Notes under the pieces: generated by a model
Seen by the model: only the letters and a program-made list of their open reading frames with translations
Told to the model about the DNA's origin: nothing
The model's database searches: none
From: Haematobia irritans
Lineage: Eukaryota; Arthropoda; Insecta; Diptera; Muscidae
DNA length: 64,000 bases
Assembly: GCF_050003625.1 (NCBI RefSeq)
Contig: NC_134398.1
Span: forward strand, 110,068,171 to 110,132,170
Direction of reading: 5' to 3'
Part shown: in pieces, positions 60,085 to 64,000 of the stretch
Layout of the letters: each line of letters opens with the position of its first letter
Position numbering within the stretch: the first letter of the stretch is position 1
Position numbers and translations under genes: made by a program

Positions 60085-60844
60085 TTAATTAGATCAATTA
60101 ATTTCATGGTTGAAGACAAAAAATATTTTATTGTGTGTGGGAGCCGGTTCCACGACACCGCTATAAATAATCAAATAGCAACTTACCATTATTTAATATA
60201 ACAAAAAATAAAAGCATTGCTTTAAGTATGTGTTTGAAAAATATTGTTTGTAATTTATTTTTAATTCAAGACAACAAACATATAATTTTTAAATTTTATT
60301 TAAAATGTGTGTTTTAAAACAGGACTAGAAATCATAAAGCAAAACATAAACTTAATATATTCATCGTGTATAAAAAATACTAAGAATAAAAAATTAAATA
60401 AAAGGCAAAAAATAAATTGAATATTATAAAACGTCTATGTTCGATTAGTTTTTAAAAATTCTCTGAGAACAGAATACAACGAAGCAACTGTCGAGAGCAG
60501 CGGTGCCAACTCTGTGGATTTTTCGTGATTTTGACGATTTTAGATGGTAAATTGGGCATGTGACGATTTATGATTTTAATCAACGTAGTTATAAATTGAC
60601 TATTTTTGAAAATGTGCGTCTCAAGTTTCCTTTTAGTGTTTTTATTACGTGTTTTTAGTTGTAATGTAAATATCAATACTAAAAAATATGCTTAACATAC
60701 TCTCTCTGCCACAATCTTAATTGGATTAAACACATCGCAAAGCTTGAATTAAAATATAAATCAACTGTAGCTTTGATTATTCTGGGGGGGGGGGGGGCAA
60801 GAACTATTCTGGGGGGGGGGGCTATGCCCCTAGCTACGCCAATG
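60085..60844. other. hAT-like element, right interior and end
   Basis: This AT-rich non-satellite stretch has no convincing ORF; the longest frame, 74 codons on the minus strand at 60452-60676, shows no recognisable motif. It ends with two G-runs (about 60785-60797 and 60811-60821), GCTATGCCCC and TAGCTACGCCAATG. Confidence 0.75.
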
Positions 60845-61643
60845 CTCTGTGGTCATATGAGTGTAAATCGGGCGAAAGCTATATATGGGAGCTATATCTA
60901 AATCTGAACCGATTTCAACCAAATTTGGCACGCATAGCTACAATGCTCATTCTACTCCCTGTGCAAAATTTCAATTAAATCGGAGTAAAAGATTGGCCTC
61001 TGTGGTCATATGAGTGTAAATCGGGCGAAAGCTATAAATGGGAGCTATATCTAAATCTGAACCGATTTCCACCAAATTTGACACGCATAGCTATAATGCT
61101 AATTCTACTCCCTGTGCAAAATTTCAACTAAATCGGAGCAAAAAATTGGCCTCTGTGGACAAAGGAGTGTAAATCGGGCGAAAGCTATATATGGGAGCTA
61201 TATCTAAATCTGAACCGATTTGGATGATATTTTGCAAGCTTTTCGAGACTCATAAAATATTTGGATGTACGGAATTTGAGGAAGATCGGTTGATATACAC
61301 GCCAATTATGACCAGATCGGTGAAAAATATATATGGCAGCTATATCTAAATCTGAACAGATTTTTTCCAAAATCAATAGGGATCGTCTGTGAGCCGAAAC
61401 AGGACCTCATACCAAATTTTAGGACAATCGGACTAAAACTGCGAGCTGTACTTTGCACACAAAAATACATCAACAGACAGACAGACGGACAGACAGACAG
61501 ACGGACATCGCTAAATCGACTCAGAATTTAATTCTAAGACGATCGGTATACTAAACGATGGGCCTCAGACTTTTCCTTCTTGGCGTTACATACAAATGCA
61601 CAAACTTATTATACCCTGTACCACAGTAGTGGTGAAGGGTATA
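60845..61643 (+). repeat. satellite unit 36, right part
   Basis: The interrupted C monomer resumes with CTCTGTGG (60845-60852, the right target duplication). More C monomers, D from about 61186, (GACA)n at about 61473-61504 and the hairpin at 61610-61643 follow. Confidence 0.9.
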
Positions 61644-63351
61644 CAAATATAGGAAACATTTAAATCTGAAGCAATCTTAAGGAAACTTCGCAAAAGTTTA
61701 TTTATGATTTATCGCTCGATATATATGTATTAGAAGTTTAAGAAAATTAGAGTCATTTTTTCAACTATTCGACTAAGCAGTGGCGATTTTACAAGGAAAA
61801 TGTTGCAATTTTGACCATTTTTGTCGAAATCAGAAAAACATATATATGGGAGCTATATCTAAATCTGAACCGATTTCAACCAAATTTGGCACGCATAGCA
61901 ACAATGCTAATTCTACTCCCTGTGCGGAATTTCAACTAAATCGGAGCAAAAAATTAGCCTCTGTGGTCATATGAGTGTAAATCGGGCGAAAGCTATATAT
62001 GGGAGCTATATCTAAATCTGAACCGATTTCAACCAAATTTGGCACGCATAGCTACAATGCTCATTCTACTCCCTGTGCAAAATTTCAATTAAATCGGAGT
62101 AAAAGATTGGCCTCTGTGGTCATATGAGTGTAAATCGGGCGAAAGCTATATATGGGAGCTATATCTAAATCTGAACCGATTTCCACCAAATTTGACACGC
62201 ATAGCTATAATGCTAATTCTACTCCCTGTGCAAAATTTCAACTAAATCGGAGCAAGAAATTGGCCTCTGTGGACAAAGGAGTGTAAATCGGGCGAAAGCT
62301 ATATATGGGAGCTATATCTAAATCTGAACCGATTTCAACCAAATTTGGCACGCATAGCTACAATGCTAATTATACTCCTTGTGCGAAATTTCAACTAAAT
62401 CGGAGCAAAAAATTGGCCTCTGTGGTCATATGAGTGTAAATCGGGCGAAAGCTATATATGGGAGCTATATCTAAATCTGAACCGATTTCAACCAAATTTG
62501 GCACGCATAGCTACAATGCTAATTATACTCCCTGTGCAAAATTTCAACTAAATCGGAGCAAAAAATTGGCCTCTGTGGTCATTTGAGTGTAAATCGGGCG
62601 AAAGCTATATATGGGAGCTATATCTAAATCTGAACCGATTTCAACCAAATTTGACACGCATAGCTACAATGCTAATTCTACCCCCTGTGTAAAATTTCAA
62701 CTAAATCGGAGCAAAAAATTGGCTTCTGTGGTCATTTGAGTGTAAATCGGGCGAAAGCTATATATGGGAGCTATATCTAAATCTGAACCGATTTCAACCA
62801 AATTTGACACGCATAGCTACAATGCAAATTCTACTCCCTGTGCAAAATTTCAAATAAATCGGAGCAAAAAATTGGCCTCTGTGGGCAAATGAGTGTAAAT
62901 CGGGCGAAAGCTATATATGGGAGCTATATCTAAATCTGAACCGATTTCCACCAAATTTGACACGCATAGCTACAATGCTAATTCTACTCCCTGTGCAAAA
63001 TTTCAACTAAATCGGAGCAAAAAATTGGCCTCTGTGGTCATTTGAGTGTAAATCGGGCGAAAGCTATATATGGGAGCTATATCTAAATCTGAACCGATTT
63101 GGATGATATTTTGCAAGTTTTTCGAGACTCATAAAATATTTGGATGTACGGAATTTGAGGAAGATCGGTTGATATACACGCCAATTATGACCAGATCGGT
63201 GAAAAATATATATGGCAGCTATATCTAAATCTGAACCGATTTTTTCCAAAATCAATAGGGATCGTCTTTGAGCCGAAACAGGACCCCATACCAAATTTTA
63301 GGACAATCGGACTAAAACTGCGAGCTGTACTTTGCACACAAAAATACATCA

Positions 63352-63382
<31 letters not shown>

Positions 63383-63530
63383 GGCAGACGGACATCGCTA
63401 AATCGACTCAGAATTTAATTCTAAGACGATCGGTATACTAAACGATGGGTCTCAGACTTTTCCTTCTTGGCGTTACATACAAATGCACAAACTTATTATA
63501 CCCTGTACCACAGTAGTGGTGAAGGGTATA
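61644..63530 (+). repeat. satellite unit 37 (B2)
   Basis: The unit is 1,887 bp long, with a B2 leader, about eight C monomers, D from about 63065, (GACA)n at about 63353-63392 and the hairpin at 63497-63530. Confidence 0.9.
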
Positions 63531-64000
63531 AAAATATGGGAAACATTTAAATCTGAAGCAATCTTAAGGAAACTTCGCAAAAGTTTATTTATGATTTATC
63601 GCTCGATATATATGTATTAGAAGTTTAGGAAAATTAGAGTCATTTTTACAACTTTTCCACTAAGCAGTGGCGATTTTACAAGGAAAATGTTGGTATTTTG
63701 ACCATTTTTGTCGAAATCAGAAAAACATATATATGGGAGCTATATCTAAATCTGAACCGATTTCAACCAAATTTGGCACGCATAGCAACAATGCTAATTC
63801 TACTCCCTGTGCAAAATTTCAACTAAATCGGAGCAAAAAATTAGCCTCTGTGGTCATATGAGTGTAAATCGGGCGAAAGCTTTATATGGGAGCTATATCT
63901 AAATCTGAACCGATTTCAACCAAATTTGGCACGCATAGCTACAATGCTCATTCTACTCCCTGTGCAAAATTTCAATTAAATCGGAGTAAAAGATTGGCCT
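63531..64000 (+). repeat. satellite unit 38 (B2, right-truncated by window edge)
   Basis: A B2-type start of leader (CTGAAGCAATCTTAAGG) leads into C monomers that run off the window end. The later part of the leader reads CTTTTCCACTAAGC as in B1, so this leader is a B2/B1 mosaic. Confidence 0.85.

Larger units (their letters stand above)
58255..60844. mobile_element. hAT-like non-autonomous element with nested insertion
   Basis: The element begins CATAGGCGGAGCCAG and ends CTAGCTACGCCAATG. The ends are imperfect terminal inverted repeats (12 of 15 matching), with GGCG(T/G)AGC of the hAT type. An 8-bp target duplication, CTCTGTGG, flanks it as expected for hAT transposition. Both ends carry G-runs followed by GGGCTATGCCCC, so each end can fold. 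Excluding the nested element (58523-60084), about 1.03 kb remain, AT-rich and without a transposase ORF. The left end exists in a second copy at 56108. Confidence 0.82.

Noticed and set aside
60452..60676. 74-codon minus-strand open frame in the hAT-like element
   Set aside because: Low-complexity, AT-driven, no transposase or other motif, and too short.
1..64000. Centromeric CENP-B-box-like motif or host genes within the array
   Set aside because: No such box was recognised in the monomers, and no exon-like host coding sequence was seen; centromere identity cannot be judged from sequence alone.

Overview
This window looks like repeat-rich, probably heterochromatic DNA of a higher fly (Schizophora, perhaps a calyptrate). 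No host gene, RNA gene or CRISPR array was found. The organism call rests on the repeat families, which I recognise from memory as fly-type repeats, not on any marker gene.

About 80% of the window is one satellite organised as higher-order units. Each complete unit has four parts in order. Block B is about 200 bp of unique leader. It is followed by a variable number of 153-bp monomers (C), which share a core reading GGGAGCTATATCTAAATCTG. Next comes one divergent monomer of about 142 bp (D). Block A, about 310 bp, ends the unit with a (GACA)n microsatellite and a terminal hairpin whose left arm is TATACCCTGTACCAC. I located 38 hairpin loci; they cut the window into units of 815 to 3,339 bp. 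Length differences between neighbouring units are often whole numbers of monomers. From about 29 to 54 kb, two unit types (B1 and B2) mostly alternate, giving a dimeric higher-order repeat of about 2.0-2.9 kb.

The array is interrupted by four recognisable mobile elements. A non-LTR retrotransposon (about 9.9-15.85 kb, LOA/R1-like) has ORF1, an endonuclease/reverse transcriptase/RNase H ORF2, an exact 948-bp internal tandem duplication, a frameshift in RNase H and a (TAACC)4 tail. A solo LTR lies at 33,946-34,480. A Tc1/mariner-type MITE lies at 39,597-39,827. A hAT-like element with 8-bp target duplications lies at 58,255-60,844.

The hAT-like element carries a nested, diverged, apparently full-length copy of the dispersed element from which the satellite seems to derive (about 58,523-60,084). 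This copy has a 5' end that the satellite units lack and a perfect 15-bp inverted repeat between its left end and its 3' hairpin. It also has only a few, mutually diverged monomers. Its layout of central tandem repeats of about 150 bp, a microsatellite, a 3' hairpin and subterminal inverted repeats matches what is known of Helentron/DINE-1-like non-autonomous elements. The most interesting reading of the window is therefore a rolling-circle-type element turned into a satellite, with its ancestor-like form preserved next to it and partly duplicated (2,146 bp) by exchange with the satellite.
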